Assembly (NCBI GenBank): GCA_021779635.1
Contig: JAJYAH010000009.1
Coordinates: 1 to 30,389, forward strand
Direction of reading: 5' to 3'
From: Pseudomonadota bacterium
Lineage (GTDB): Bacteria; Pseudomonadota; Alphaproteobacteria; Rhizobiales; Xanthobacteraceae
DNA: 30,389 nucleotides
Numbering within the stretch: position 1 is the stretch's first letter; every line of letters starts with the position of its first letter. A program made the position numbers and the translations under genes. The notes below the pieces were generated by a model, which was not told the DNA's origin, did not search any database, and saw nothing but the letters and a program-made list of their open reading frames with translations. Positions 1 through 7,835 of the stretch are shown one piece after another.

Positions 1-251
1 AGGGAACGGTCAGCCTGGTTGGGCTGCCGCCGGGGGATTTTGCCACGCCGATCTTCGATGTGGTTCTCAAGCGCATCACATTGCGCGGATCGATCGTTGG
101 TACGCGCAAAGACCTCGCTGAAGCCATCGAATTTGCCAGCGAAGGAAAGGTAAAGGCTCATATTCATCAGCGGCCGCTGGAGGATATCAACGGCGTCTTT
201 GCCGACCTCAAAGCCGGCAAAGTGGACGGCCGCATCGTCGTGAAATTTTGA
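1..251 (+). CDS. Zinc-dependent alcohol dehydrogenase, C-terminal end (partial)
   Basis: The window opens inside this gene; the reading frame runs from base 3 to a TGA at 249-251. The visible 82 residues carry the end of a Rossmann-type nucleotide-binding domain (GTVSLVGLPPG) followed by the C-terminal catalytic-domain tail (RGSIVGTRKDLAEAIEFA, ending GRIVVKF) typical of AdhP-like medium-chain alcohol dehydrogenases. These enzymes interconvert primary alcohols and aldehydes with NAD(H) in the cytoplasm. The zinc ligands lie upstream of the window and cannot be checked. It may be cotranscribed with the LOG-family gene that follows 52 bp later on the same strand. Confidence 0.85.
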   Translation, partial: GTVSLVGLPPGDFATPIFDVVLKRITLRGSIVGTRKDLAEAIEFASEGKVKAHIHQRPLEDINGVFADLKAGKVDGRIVVKF

Positions 252-303
252 GTGAGGCGCCAAGAGCGTAGGGCTCGATCAGGACCCGGATTTCGCTTCA
301 CGA

Positions 304-1290
304 ATGGCATCGCGGACAGGCTGCATGATCGAAAAACCGATGAAAGAAAATCCTGAAATTCCGACGCCCGCTCATCCCGTCAATCGTCGCGAACGGTTGC
401 CCTGGCAGCTGCCAAAGGCGGTCGAGGAGGATCCTGACGCCACGCGGCGGGTGCAGGCAATCCTCAAAAGTCCAAGCTACCGACCTGCCGACACCGACAC
501 CGAGTTTCTTGCAAGAGAGGACCTGCGCGGTGTGCGTTTGCAGATCGATTACCTCAAACCTGAATTGCTGCTCCGCGAGCATGAAATCGAGCAAGCGATC
601 GTGGTTTTTGGCAGTACGCGGATCTGCGAGCCCGCAGCCGCGCTTCGCAAGGTGCAGGAGCTAAGCGGGCGACTGCAAACCGACAAGGACAACAGCGACC
701 TTCGGCGCCAGCTGGCGGTTGCCGAGCGAATTCAGGCCAAAAGTCGTTACTATGAGGTCGCGCGCGAATTCGGGCGTATGGTGGCGGCAGCAAATGATGG
801 TGCTGGCAGACATCACACGGCCATTATGACCGGCGGCGGGCCCGGGATGATGGAGGCTGCGAATCGCGGAGCATTCGACGTCGGAGCCAAGTCCGTTGGA
901 CTGAATATCAGCCTGCCGCATGAGCAATATCCGAACCCCTATGTCACGCCCGAACTCTGTTTCAGCTTCCATTATTTCGCTCTGCGCAAGCTTCACTTAC
1001 TGCTGCGGGCCAAGGCGCTGGTCGCATTCCCGGGCGGTTATGGTACGCTGGACGAATTGTTCGAGGTTCTGACCCTCATACAGACACGGAAAATCAAGCC
1101 GATTCCCGTGGTCCTAGTGGGCGAAGCCTATTGGCGTCGTGCCGTCGACATCGATTTCCTCGTCGATGAAGGCGTTATCGATGTTGAGGATCGGGAATTG
1201 TTCTGGTTTGCCGAGACTGCCCAGGAAATATGGAACGGTATCCTGCGCTGGCACGATGCGAGCGGCGAGCCTTTGCATGCGGCATCTTGA
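304..1290 (+). CDS. LOG family protein (TIGR00730-type Rossmann fold)
   Basis: This 328-residue protein carries both LOG-family signature motifs: GGGPGMMEAANRGA near residues 177-190 and PGGYGTLDE near residues 243-251. LOG proteins have a Rossmann-like fold; characterised members are cytokinin riboside 5'-monophosphate or nucleotide 5'-monophosphate phosphoribohydrolases, once misannotated as lysine decarboxylases. At 328 residues it is longer than the roughly 190-residue LOG core, with about 100 extra N-terminal residues. The start is uncertain: ATG codons at 304, 325 and 340 are all in frame and none has a strong ribosome binding site. No FixK box precedes it, so it probably belongs to the transcript of the upstream alcohol dehydrogenase. 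The exact substrate is not known. Confidence 0.85.
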   Translation: MASRTGCMIEKPMKENPEIPTPAHPVNRRERLPWQLPKAVEEDPDATRRVQAILKSPSYRPADTDTEFLAREDLRGVRLQIDYLKPELLLREHEIEQAIVVFGSTRICEPAAALRKVQELSGRLQTDKDNSDLRRQLAVAERIQAKSRYYEVAREFGRMVAAANDGAGRHHTAIMTGGGPGMMEAANRGAFDVGAKSVGLNISLPHEQYPNPYVTPELCFSFHYFALRKLHLLLRAKALVAFPGGYGTLDELFEVLTLIQTRKIKPIPVVLVGEAYWRRAVDIDFLVDEGVIDVEDRELFWFAETAQEIWNGILRWHDASGEPLHAAS

Positions 1291-1366
1291 TTATTGTCTG
1301 CATCTCGGTCCCGTTGTCGCCGTCTAGTCTGGATGCGAAAATACGAAAAAATACGGGGAGAGTAAT

Positions 1367-2755
1367 CTGAGAATATCATTCCATGGAGCGGATCGAAGCG
1401 TCACCGGCTCATGTCATTTGGTTGAATGCGCTGGAAAGCGGATCTTGATCGACTGCGGACTATACCAAGGTAGCCGCGAGTTGGATGAGGAAAACGCTGA
1501 ACCTTTCGGCTTTGACGCTGCCGGCATCGACTACGTGTTGCTGACCCATGCGCATCTGGATCATTGCGGGCGTCTGCCTCTGTTGGCCAAGCGGGGGTTT
1601 CGGGGAGAGGTCATTACGACGTCTGCCTCGCGCGAATTGACGCGACTGGTCATGCTGGATGCGGCCTATCTGTTGGAGGAAGACGCGCGTCACCGCGGGC
1701 GCAGAGGCGGTCACGGAGGTGCGAACAACGACACGAAGAACCCGCTCTATTCGACCCTTGACGCACTGAATTGCCTCGACAATTTCGGGCGGACTGCTGC
1801 TTACTCCGAGAGTCTTGAAGTTACCGCGGGGGTGAATGCTACCTTCCTCGACGCTGGCCATATTCTTGGCTCGGCCAGTATTTTTCTGCAACTTTCTGAA
1901 CAGGGTCATTCCACCAACGTGCTGTTTTCCGGCGATCTGGGTAACGCCGGTCGCCAGCTGCTGCGCAGCCCCGTGACGCCGCCCCGGACCGAGAATGTTG
2001 TCATGGAAACCACGTATGGAGACCGGTTGCATAAGCCATTGGGTCCATCCATCGCGGAGCTCTTTGAAGCGATAAACGAGACATTCAAACGAGGAGGAAA
2101 TGTCATCATTCCCACCTTCGCCGTCGAGCGAGCGCAGGAATTGCTCTATTTCCTTGGCGAAGGTATCCGCAAGGGTCAACTCGCCGAATCGACGCAAGTG
2201 TTCCTCGATTCGCCAATGGCGATTTCGGCGACTGAGATGTTCCGACGTCATCCCGAGTGTTTTGAGCCTGCGACTGCAAAGCTGTTTCAAGGAACGCATG
2301 ATCCGTTTGATTTGCCAGGGCTGCATTTCACGCGGGAAGCCGCCGAATCCGTCGCGCTGAACAACATTCATGGCGGCGCCATCATCATGGCCGGATCGGG
2401 CATGTGTACCGGCGGTCGCGTCCGCCATCACTTGCAGCACAATCTGGGCCGCGACAAATCGGCCGTCGTGTTCGTTGGCTATGCAGCAACCGGTACTCTT
2501 GCGCGCCGGATCATCGATGGCGCCAGGCAGGTGAAAATTTTCGGCGAGGATGTTCCGGTCAGGGCACGCATCTACACCATCAACGGTTTCTCTGCGCATG
2601 CCGATCAGGCAGAATTGCTGGCCTGGCAAAGGCACACCGGCGCAAAACGCACATTCCTCGTTCACGGTGAACAAGACAGCATGAGAGCGCTCGCGGCCCA
2701 CCTTGCGGACACGGGCATCGAAATGCCGATACAGAACCAGAGCTTTGATCTGTGA
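1367..2755 (+). CDS. Beta-CASP metallo-beta-lactamase-fold RNA exonuclease, probable CTG start
   Basis: This is a 462-residue member of the metallo-beta-lactamase/beta-CASP family (COG1236), related to CPSF73-type RNA nucleases. Visible motifs, in order, are the zinc-binding HAHLDH (residues 61-66), DAGHILGSA, FSGDLG, DSPMA in the beta-CASP insert, GSGMCTGGR, and the C-terminal GFSAHAD and HGEQ motifs. The only conventional in-frame start, TTG at 1418, would remove the first beta strand (RISFHGADRSVTGSCHL), which the family conserves. The frame has no ATG, GTG or TTG between an upstream stop at 1325 and 1418. It does have CTG at 1367, six bases after GGGGAG, so I place the start there. It lies 76 bp behind the LOG gene on the same strand. 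It probably acts in RNA processing or decay; the substrate is unknown. Confidence 0.85.
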   Translation: MRISFHGADRSVTGSCHLVECAGKRILIDCGLYQGSRELDEENAEPFGFDAAGIDYVLLTHAHLDHCGRLPLLAKRGFRGEVITTSASRELTRLVMLDAAYLLEEDARHRGRRGGHGGANNDTKNPLYSTLDALNCLDNFGRTAAYSESLEVTAGVNATFLDAGHILGSASIFLQLSEQGHSTNVLFSGDLGNAGRQLLRSPVTPPRTENVVMETTYGDRLHKPLGPSIAELFEAINETFKRGGNVIIPTFAVERAQELLYFLGEGIRKGQLAESTQVFLDSPMAISATEMFRRHPECFEPATAKLFQGTHDPFDLPGLHFTREAAESVALNNIHGGAIIMAGSGMCTGGRVRHHLQHNLGRDKSAVVFVGYAATGTLARRIIDGARQVKIFGEDVPVRARIYTINGFSAHADQAELLAWQRHTGAKRTFLVHGEQDSMRALAAHLADTGIEMPIQNQSFDL

Positions 2756-2842
2756 GAAATCGGAAATTCAATGTCGGGAAGTATCCTCCCAAAGCAGAAG
2801 GCGCGGTGCACGTCCAATCTGCGCTCCGCAGAGCATTCTAAC

Positions 2843-3088
2843 TCAACCAAATTGGTCGGACGGTGCGTCGTACCGCTGTTCGGTGACAAGGTCGCCGCCT
2901 TGCGCGTCAAGCGGATGTCCAAGCTCTTCACGCGCCGCTTCCTCGATCCGGGCCGCAAGCGCCGGCTGACGGTCCATCAATGCGTGAAGATCCAGGGTGT
3001 CCAGAACCAACACCCGGGTCGGCGTCAGCCGTGGCCGGGAGCCGACGCGCTTGCTTAGCTGCGGCGCGGCGTCCTGGACGGATGTCAA
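2843..3088 (-). pseudogene. Fragment resembling the C-terminus of a cyclic-nucleotide-binding domain protein
   Basis: This is an 81-codon frame whose TTG start overlaps the TGA stop of the upstream universal stress gene (TTGA). Residues around 23-55 (LTPTRVLVLDTLDLHAL, then ARIEEAAREEL) look like the last strand and C-helix of a cyclic-nucleotide-binding domain, as found at the ends of bacterial cNMP-gated channels and related regulators. The phosphate-binding cassette and everything before it are missing, and the first 20 residues look unrelated. I read it as a decayed remnant. The stop/start overlap would allow translational coupling, so a short real protein cannot be excluded. Confidence 0.4.
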
Positions 3089-3906
3089 TGCGACATCAGT
3101 GTCGGCACGGTCATGGATTGAAGCATGCCGCGCGTGACGCCGCCCACGATGCGTTCTTGCAGGCGAGAATGGCCATAGCCACCCATGACGATCAGATCGA
3201 GACCCGTATCGGCCGCGATGGATAGGACCATTGGCTGGATATCCGCGCGGTCGGCACTCATGCGCACGATGCGCGCGGTCAGCTCATGCCTTGCCAGATG
3301 GTCCTTCAGGCTAGCCGCGGGTATCTCCGTCTCGTTGACGCTGATAATGGTGATATTTTGCGCACGCGCCAGAAATGGTGCGGCGTCCCGAACGGCGCGC
3401 GCGGCCAGGCGGCTGCCGTCCCAGGCAATGCCAATGTGCTTCGGTTCAAAAGGGCCTTTATGCGTGTATGGAATGAAAATGACCGGGCCGCCGGACTGAA
3501 AAAGAATTTCCTGCGGTACGGTGTTGTCGTACGTGTCGCGGTCGGGCTCAGGCTGCAGCGCGACCGTCAAATCGTAGAGCCGCGCCAAGGCGGCCACGGT
3601 TGCCGTAGTTTCGGCTGGATTGCCTGCAAGCGGTCGGAGACCATAGGCAATACCGGAATTCCGGGCTTCGGTTTCGAACACCGCGAGCGCGGCGTTGGCC
3701 CGTGCCAATGCATTTTCCTGTTCGACCTCAAACACAGCAGCGAGCGCGGCGCCACCATCAAGGGCCAGACCGATATTGGTAGCTGCATAACCGATCGAAA
3801 CCGCATCAAGATGCGCGGCACGCGTCACCGCAAGCGAAATCGCGCTGTCAGCAATAGGACGTATCAGCCGTTCGGAGGGGATGTGAACCAGGATATTCTT
3901 CAACAT
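3085..3906 (-). CDS. Universal stress protein, tandem UspA domains
   Basis: This 273-residue protein consists of two UspA-type alpha/beta domains. The C-terminal one keeps the nucleotide-binding signature G-x2-G-x9-G (GGYGHSRLQERIVGG) and ends in PTLMSH, typical of this tandem family. The frame continues upstream to 3963, but the ATG at 3906 is preceded by GGAGAG with 6-base spacing and starts with the family-like MLKNILVHIP, so I use it. USPs are cytoplasmic ATP-binding proteins that help cells survive starvation or low oxygen; the biochemical role here is unknown. The gene diverges from phaB, and a perfect FixK box (3990-4003) lies between the two. Confidence 0.9.
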   Translation of the reverse strand: MLKNILVHIPSERLIRPIADSAISLAVTRAAHLDAVSIGYAATNIGLALDGGAALAAVFEVEQENALARANAALAVFETEARNSGIAYGLRPLAGNPAETTATVAALARLYDLTVALQPEPDRDTYDNTVPQEILFQSGGPVIFIPYTHKGPFEPKHIGIAWDGSRLAARAVRDAAPFLARAQNITIISVNETEIPAASLKDHLARHELTARIVRMSADRADIQPMVLSIAADTGLDLIVMGGYGHSRLQERIVGGVTRGMLQSMTVPTLMSH

Positions 3907-3989
3907 GACAGCTCTCCATATTTTCTGAAAAGTCGTGCCCGCTGCTGCGGTCTCTGTTCCCATTAAGAAATAAAAAGTGCATGGGGGAT

Positions 3990-4003
3990 TTGATTCATCT
4001 CAA
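3990..4003. promoter_or_regulatory. FixK/Fnr box (TTGATTCATCTCAA)
   Basis: Perfect TTGA-N6-TCAA palindrome between the divergent universal stress gene (start 3906) and phaB (start 4080). Its centre is about 90 and 83 bp from the two starts, so one box may serve both directions. Confidence 0.8.
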
Positions 4004-4079
4004 CCCAGCGTGATCTACCAGCGACTATTCATGGATCGTTTCCCGTGCGCGCTGCATGGGGCAGCCGAAGGATGGAAAG

Positions 4080-4805
4080 ATGGCACGGGTTGCATTGGTT
4101 ACGGGCGGAACGCGCGGCATCGGTGCCGCCGTCTCCGAGGCGCTCCTCAGGGATGGGTATCGTGTGGCCGCGACCTACGCCGGCAATGATGCCGCCGCAA
4201 AAGCCTTTCACGCGAAAACAGGCGTCGCCGTGTACCGCTGGGACGCCAGCGATTTCGAAGCCTGCGCCGCCGGTATCCGGGAGGTTGAAGCCGCGATTGG
4301 GCCGATCGATATCCTGGTCAACAATGCCGGGATCGTCCGAGATAGCGCCCTCCATAAGATGAGCAGGGCGCAATGGGATGCCGTCATTGCCACGGACCTC
4401 AACGCGCTTTTCAATATGTGCCGCCCGGTGATTGAAGGCATGCGGACACGCAAGTTCGGGCGCATCATCAATATATCCTCGATCAACGGCCAAAAGGGAC
4501 AGTTCGGCCAGACCAACTACTCGGCCGCCAAAGCGGGGGATCTTGGCTTCACCCGCGCACTGGCGCTCGAATCGGCCCGTTCGGGGATTACGGTGAACGC
4601 CATTTGCCCGGGTTATATCCATACCGAGATGCTGGATGCCGTCCCCCCGGAGGTGATGGCAAAGAGCATCCTTCCGCTCATTCCCGTGGGCCGCCTCGGT
4701 GAGCCCGGGGACATCGCACGCGCCGTGGTGTTTCTCGCCGCCGACGAAGCAGGCTTCATCACCGGTTCGACGCTATCGATTAATGGCGGACAATACATGA
4801 GCTAA
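4080..4805 (+). CDS. phaB: Acetoacetyl-CoA reductase (PhaB/PhbB)
   Basis: This 241-residue short-chain dehydrogenase reduces acetoacetyl-CoA to (R)-3-hydroxybutyryl-CoA with NADPH, the second step of polyhydroxybutyrate synthesis. Visible are the cofactor motif TGGTRGIG near the N-terminus, NNAG, the catalytic Ser in NISSINGQKGQFGQTNYSAAK, and the YxxxK pair in the same stretch. That block and the ending TLSINGGQYM are characteristic of PhaB rather than of general SDRs. The frame is open from 4056, but the ATG at 4080 gives the usual MARVALVTGG start. It leads an apparent operon with the zeta-type ATPase inhibitor (15 bp gap) and a CBS protein, downstream of the FixK box at 3990. Confidence 0.92.
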   Translation: MARVALVTGGTRGIGAAVSEALLRDGYRVAATYAGNDAAAKAFHAKTGVAVYRWDASDFEACAAGIREVEAAIGPIDILVNNAGIVRDSALHKMSRAQWDAVIATDLNALFNMCRPVIEGMRTRKFGRIINISSINGQKGQFGQTNYSAAKAGDLGFTRALALESARSGITVNAICPGYIHTEMLDAVPPEVMAKSILPLIPVGRLGEPGDIARAVVFLAADEAGFITGSTLSINGGQYMS

Positions 4806-4820
4806 GCGAGGAGACGAAAG

Positions 4821-5123
4821 ATGACGAGCTTTGACCGCAGGGAAGAGGCCTTCGAGGCGAAATTCGCGCATGATGCCGAGCGCACATTCAGGGCGCGCGC
4901 CAGGGCGGTACGGATGCTGGGATTGTGGGCCGCTGGAAAACGCGGCGAAACGGGCGCCGCTGCCGAAGATTACGCGCGAGCCCTGATCGAGGCCGATATC
5001 GTAACGCCGGATGCCGCCTTCAACAAACTCGTTCTCGATCTCGCGGGCCATGGCATTGACTCCAGCCAGATCCGCAAGAAACGCGATGCGCTTTTAGCGA
5101 TCGTGCAAAGTGCTTCGGCATGA
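4821..5123 (+). CDS. ATPase inhibitor subunit zeta family (DUF1476) protein
   Basis: This 100-residue protein matches the DUF1476/zeta family: it begins MTSFDRREEAFEAKFAHD, followed by LLGLWAA-like (MLGLWAAGKRGETGAAAEDYA) and a four-helix pattern. In Paracoccus denitrificans and other alphaproteobacteria, zeta binds the F1 sector of ATP synthase and blocks ATP hydrolysis, much as mitochondrial IF1 does. GAGGAG lies just upstream of the ATG. The N-terminal inhibitory region is present. It sits 15 bp after phaB and shares the upstream FixK box. The inference is that it is a low-oxygen paralogue that limits ATP loss when respiration fails; a separate housekeeping zeta gene would be expected elsewhere. 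Confidence 0.85.
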   Translation: MTSFDRREEAFEAKFAHDAERTFRARARAVRMLGLWAAGKRGETGAAAEDYARALIEADIVTPDAAFNKLVLDLAGHGIDSSQIRKKRDALLAIVQSASA

Positions 5124-5160
5124 AGCCTGTTGTCCGAAACCAGCCTCGAAGGACAAAGCG

Positions 5161-5646
5161 ATGAATGTATCCGACGTCGTGCGCCGCTCATTCGCAATGA
5201 TCAGGCCCGACGCGCCGTTGCTGGATGCCGCGCATCTGCTTCTGGAAACCAACCAGCGCGGTCTGCCAGTAATCGATGGCGAGGGAACGCTCGTGGGCAT
5301 TATTTCCGAGGGTGATTTTTTGCATCGGGTCGAGCTCGATATAGGCCCGCCACCCGGAAACTGGCTGGAAGAGATTCTCGGCATTGAAGAGGACACTCCT
5401 GCGCGCCGGCGAATGCGAGCAGGCCTTGTCCGGGAAGCGATGACCCCAGACCCGGTTTTTGTCAACGACGAAGCAACTCTTGATGAGGTGGTGGCATTGA
5501 TGGATGCGCGCCATGTGGCGCAGCTTCCGGTCGTTTGCGGTGCGGCCGTGATTGGCATCATTGGTCGCGTTGAATTGCTGAACGCCGTCGCACATGCGCT
5601 GTGCTCAGTCAAACAAGATGATTTCGGAAGATCTGTGCACGCGTAG
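5161..5646 (+). CDS. CBS-pair domain protein
   Basis: This 161-residue protein is built from two CBS domains. The first runs over about residues 5-60 (ending LVGIISEGDFLHR) and the second over about residues 90-150 (REAMTPDPVFV to VIGIIGRVELL), joined by a linker. CBS pairs (Bateman modules) bind adenosine nucleotides and often report energy charge; stand-alone ones are regulators with unknown partners. The frame is open from 5110, but the ATG at 5161 has an AAGGA site and gives the standard MNVSDVV start. It is 37 bp downstream of the zeta gene, probably the third gene of the phaB operon under the box at 3990. Confidence 0.87.
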   Translation: MNVSDVVRRSFAMIRPDAPLLDAAHLLLETNQRGLPVIDGEGTLVGIISEGDFLHRVELDIGPPPGNWLEEILGIEEDTPARRRMRAGLVREAMTPDPVFVNDEATLDEVVALMDARHVAQLPVVCGAAVIGIIGRVELLNAVAHALCSVKQDDFGRSVHA

Positions 5647-5756
5647 CCCGCTGTCGATCGGCGGCGGCCCTCCAAATGAGGCGTCGCTGAGCGATGGTTC
5701 CATCGAAGTTCCCTTCGAAAGATCGTCAGAATGCGGATTCGTAAGGCAGGACTTTT

Positions 5757-5770
5757 TTGATTCTGGTCAA
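5757..5770. promoter_or_regulatory. FixK/Fnr box (TTGATTCTGGTCAA)
   Basis: Perfect TTGA-N6-TCAA palindrome in the 185-bp gap before hsp20. Its centre is 68 bp upstream of the hsp20 start at 5832. Confidence 0.8.
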
Positions 5771-5831
5771 AGCTATCGCGGTGCACATCGCTTAGTAGAG
5801 AACGTCATCACGTTCCAACCAGGAGGTATTC

Positions 5832-6305
5832 ATGACCAAGCAGTCTCTTATTCCCGTGGGAACCGAGCGCGCCGTCGCGCGCCGTGAGACCAATCCCTTC
5901 ACCTTTCTTCAGCAGGAGATCGACCGGTTGTTCGACGGCTTTTCCCGCAGCTTCCCGTCGTTTACTGCGGCGGCGACTGTTCCGAACATGGACGTGGCCG
6001 AGACCGATAAAGTGATCGAGATCACGGCCGAACTGCCGGGCCTTGAGAAGAAAGATGTCGAGTTGAATGTCACCGACAATCTTTTGACCATCCGCGGCGA
6101 AAAGAAGAGTGAGCGCGAAGAGAAAAACAAGGACTATCATCTTGTGGAGCGCAGCTTTGGCTCCTTCGCTCGCTCCGTGGAGTTGCCTGCGGGGGTGAAG
6201 CCGGAAGACATTACGGCCGAAATCGCCAAGGGTGTTCTGAAGGTCACCGTGCAGAAGCCGGCTCCGAAGCAGTCCAGGAAGATCGACATCAAGGCAGCGG
6301 CATAA
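5832..6305 (+). CDS. Hsp20/alpha-crystallin small heat shock protein
   Basis: This 157-residue small heat shock protein has an alpha-crystallin domain over about residues 48-140. Landmarks are PNMDVAETDKVIEITAELPGLEKKDVEL, then the ERSFGSFARSVELP strand, and the conserved A-x-x-x-G-V-L motif (AEIAKGVLKVTV). A lysine-rich tail follows. Such proteins bind unfolding proteins without ATP in large oligomers and hold them for refolding. The ATG is preceded by a strong AGGAGG. A perfect FixK box 68 bp upstream suggests low-oxygen rather than only heat induction. A hairpin just after the stop probably ends the transcript. Confidence 0.95.
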   Translation: MTKQSLIPVGTERAVARRETNPFTFLQQEIDRLFDGFSRSFPSFTAAATVPNMDVAETDKVIEITAELPGLEKKDVELNVTDNLLTIRGEKKSEREEKNKDYHLVERSFGSFARSVELPAGVKPEDITAEIAKGVLKVTVQKPAPKQSRKIDIKAAA

Positions 6306-6315
6306 GATGCGGCAG

Positions 6316-6343
6316 TGTGCCTCGCGAAGTCTCGCGGGGCACA
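6316..6343 (+). terminator. Possible terminator hairpin after hsp20
   Basis: An 11-bp stem (GTGCCTCGCG pairing with CGCGGGGCAC, plus an outer T-A pair, one G-T wobble) with a 6-base loop lies 11 bp after the hsp20 stop. The following bases (TCATCCTTGT) are only weakly T-rich, so it is a hairpin with an imperfect U tract. Confidence 0.5.
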
Positions 6344-6512
6344 TCATCCTTGTCACGAAGTAAAATTCCGAACGTCGCGCTGCTTCGTGTCCGTTCTATC
6401 CCAGGACATCGTTCCTAAACGAGAGATGTGACGAACGACCTACCGATGGTCCATTTGCTGCCGGATCTCCGGGTATCGTTAAGCGCAGTCCCGAACGAAT
6501 TGCGTCCGCTGA

Positions 6513-6914
6513 TTAGCCTGCGTTCACCCTCAAACCGTCAATCGTCGAAGCGCTGAAGCAGTATTCTGCATAGTGTTGTGCGGACGTGCCCGCGGCAAGA
6601 TCCTGGTTACACCGGCGCTTTTGCTGGCATGAGGCGCACACGCGTGTCATGTCGCGCAAAACAAGCGGCTCCGTCTTGGCGAGAAAGTCTCTGTCGATAC
6701 CGAGAATCGTCAGCAAACCTGACAATTCATCAGCGGCATGCGGCCCCTGACGAACAAGCGTGTCGAGATCCGTGGGTTGAATATCCAATTCACGTGCAAT
6801 TGCCGCAGACTCTCTTCTGCCAAGTTCTCGTATTTCTCTGATATCCTCCCGTTGCCTGCGCCAATTGCCAAAGGCATCAACAACTTTATCGACGATAGGA
6901 TACTGCTTGCTCAT
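6513..6914 (-). CDS. DUF6455-like cysteine-rich protein
   Basis: This 133-residue cytoplasmic protein has two parts. The N-terminal half (about residues 8-50, FGNWRRQREDIREIRELG) is a charged helix like those in DUF1127-type proteins. The C-terminal half has a conserved Cys array: CASCQQKRRC, then YCFSASTIDGL, the pattern of DUF6455. Four cysteines in C-x2-C-x5-C...C spacing could bind a metal; that is inference. The frame extends to 6971, but the ATG at 6914 has GGAG with 7-base spacing. A FixK-like box (6971-6984) is centred 63 bp upstream of that start. The function is unknown. Confidence 0.75.
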   Translation of the reverse strand: MSKQYPIVDKVVDAFGNWRRQREDIREIRELGRRESAAIARELDIQPTDLDTLVRQGPHAADELSGLLTILGIDRDFLAKTEPLVLRDMTRVCASCQQKRRCNQDLAAGTSAQHYAEYCFSASTIDGLRVNAG

Positions 6915-6970
6915 TGTCCGCTCCGTCGGCCATCCAAAATCAAGCCTGATGGTATGGGACCGATCCGTCA

Positions 6971-6984
6971 TTGCGATGGATCAA
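6971..6984. promoter_or_regulatory. FixK/Fnr-like box (TTGCGATGGATCAA)
   Basis: TTGC-N6-TCAA fits the relaxed FixK consensus (A or C at the fourth base). It is centred 63 bp upstream of the start of the cysteine-rich protein gene at 6914. Confidence 0.6.
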
Positions 6985-7050
6985 ACCTATATACCTCACA
7001 TGTCCGGACGGCCCCCCGATAGGACAGCGCCGCCAGCGTCCAAACGCTGC

Positions 7051-7740
7051 TCAAGCATCCATGTTTCGCAGGCGCTGGCGGTTGTGCAGCACGATCTGCC
7101 GCGCGCCGGAAAAGCCTAGCACACCCTCGTCATGCAGTTGCGAGAGCGCCCGCGAAACCGTTTCCAGTGTCAGTCCGAGGTAGTCGCCGATATCGCGGCG
7201 GCACATTGGCAGCGCCATCATGCCCGTAATGGCGAGGCGACGATCCATCTCGAGGAGGAAATTTGCCACGCGCTCCATCGCGCTTTTGCGGCCGAGAAGC
7301 AACATATGATCTTCGGCATGCCGGAGGTCACCCGCGGTCATGGTCCAGAGTTTTTGCGCAACCTTGACATCGGTCCCTGCCGCCTGTTCGAGACTGCGGC
7401 GTTTGACCAGGCGCACGGTGGTATCGACGATGGCTTCCGCCGCCAGCCGGTGGTTGATTCCGGATTCAAGTCCGAAGACGTCGTTTGGCAGGTGAAAAGC
7501 GCCGATCTGCCGCCGTCCGTCAGAAAGCAGTTTGTAAGTCCGAACGGCGCCTTGAATGACCTGATAGACATAATCTGCAGGTTCGTCCTCGCCGTAGATT
7601 TCCTCATCTTTTCGGTAGGAGAACTCGCTAGCAACGAGGCCGGCATGACCCGTAAGCAGACCGAACTGATCTGCGATGGGGCGGATAGTCGGGGTGATCT
7701 TCGCGCCAATAACCGATGGGGTGAGTGGTTGGGTGTGCAT
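7051..7740 (-). CDS. fixK2: CRP/FNR-type transcription activator FixK2
   Basis: This 229-residue regulator has an N-terminal cyclic-nucleotide-like sensor barrel (about 30-130), a dimerisation helix and a C-terminal winged helix-turn-helix with RRDIGDYLGLTLETVSRALSQL. The recognition-helix residues E-x2-S-R match regulators that read TTGA half sites. It lacks the N-terminal Fe-S cysteines of Fnr. Cys180, in ALPMC just before the HTH, corresponds to the redox-sensitive Cys183 of B. japonicum FixK2. In that species FixK2 activates fixNOQP and many micro-oxic genes and is itself switched on by phosphorylated FixJ. It follows the receiver gene by about 95 bp and has no FixK box of its own, as expected for a FixJ target. 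Confidence 0.93.
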   Translation of the reverse strand: MHTQPLTPSVIGAKITPTIRPIADQFGLLTGHAGLVASEFSYRKDEEIYGEDEPADYVYQVIQGAVRTYKLLSDGRRQIGAFHLPNDVFGLESGINHRLAAEAIVDTTVRLVKRRSLEQAAGTDVKVAQKLWTMTAGDLRHAEDHMLLLGRKSAMERVANFLLEMDRRLAITGMMALPMCRRDIGDYLGLTLETVSRALSQLHDEGVLGFSGARQIVLHNRQRLRNMDA

Positions 7741-7835
7741 TTGCCATCTCCTGTGCAGCGGATGGCCAGTGTTTATCTGGGACGGTCGAGGCGGGATATT
7801 TCGCTCGATATCTTAAGGGGACGTCCCTAAGTAGT

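Noticed and set aside
1460..2701. 413-codon open frame antisense to the beta-CASP nuclease
   Set aside because: The plus-strand frame has full family motifs; the antisense product has no recognisable domain and is a by-product of GC-rich codon use.
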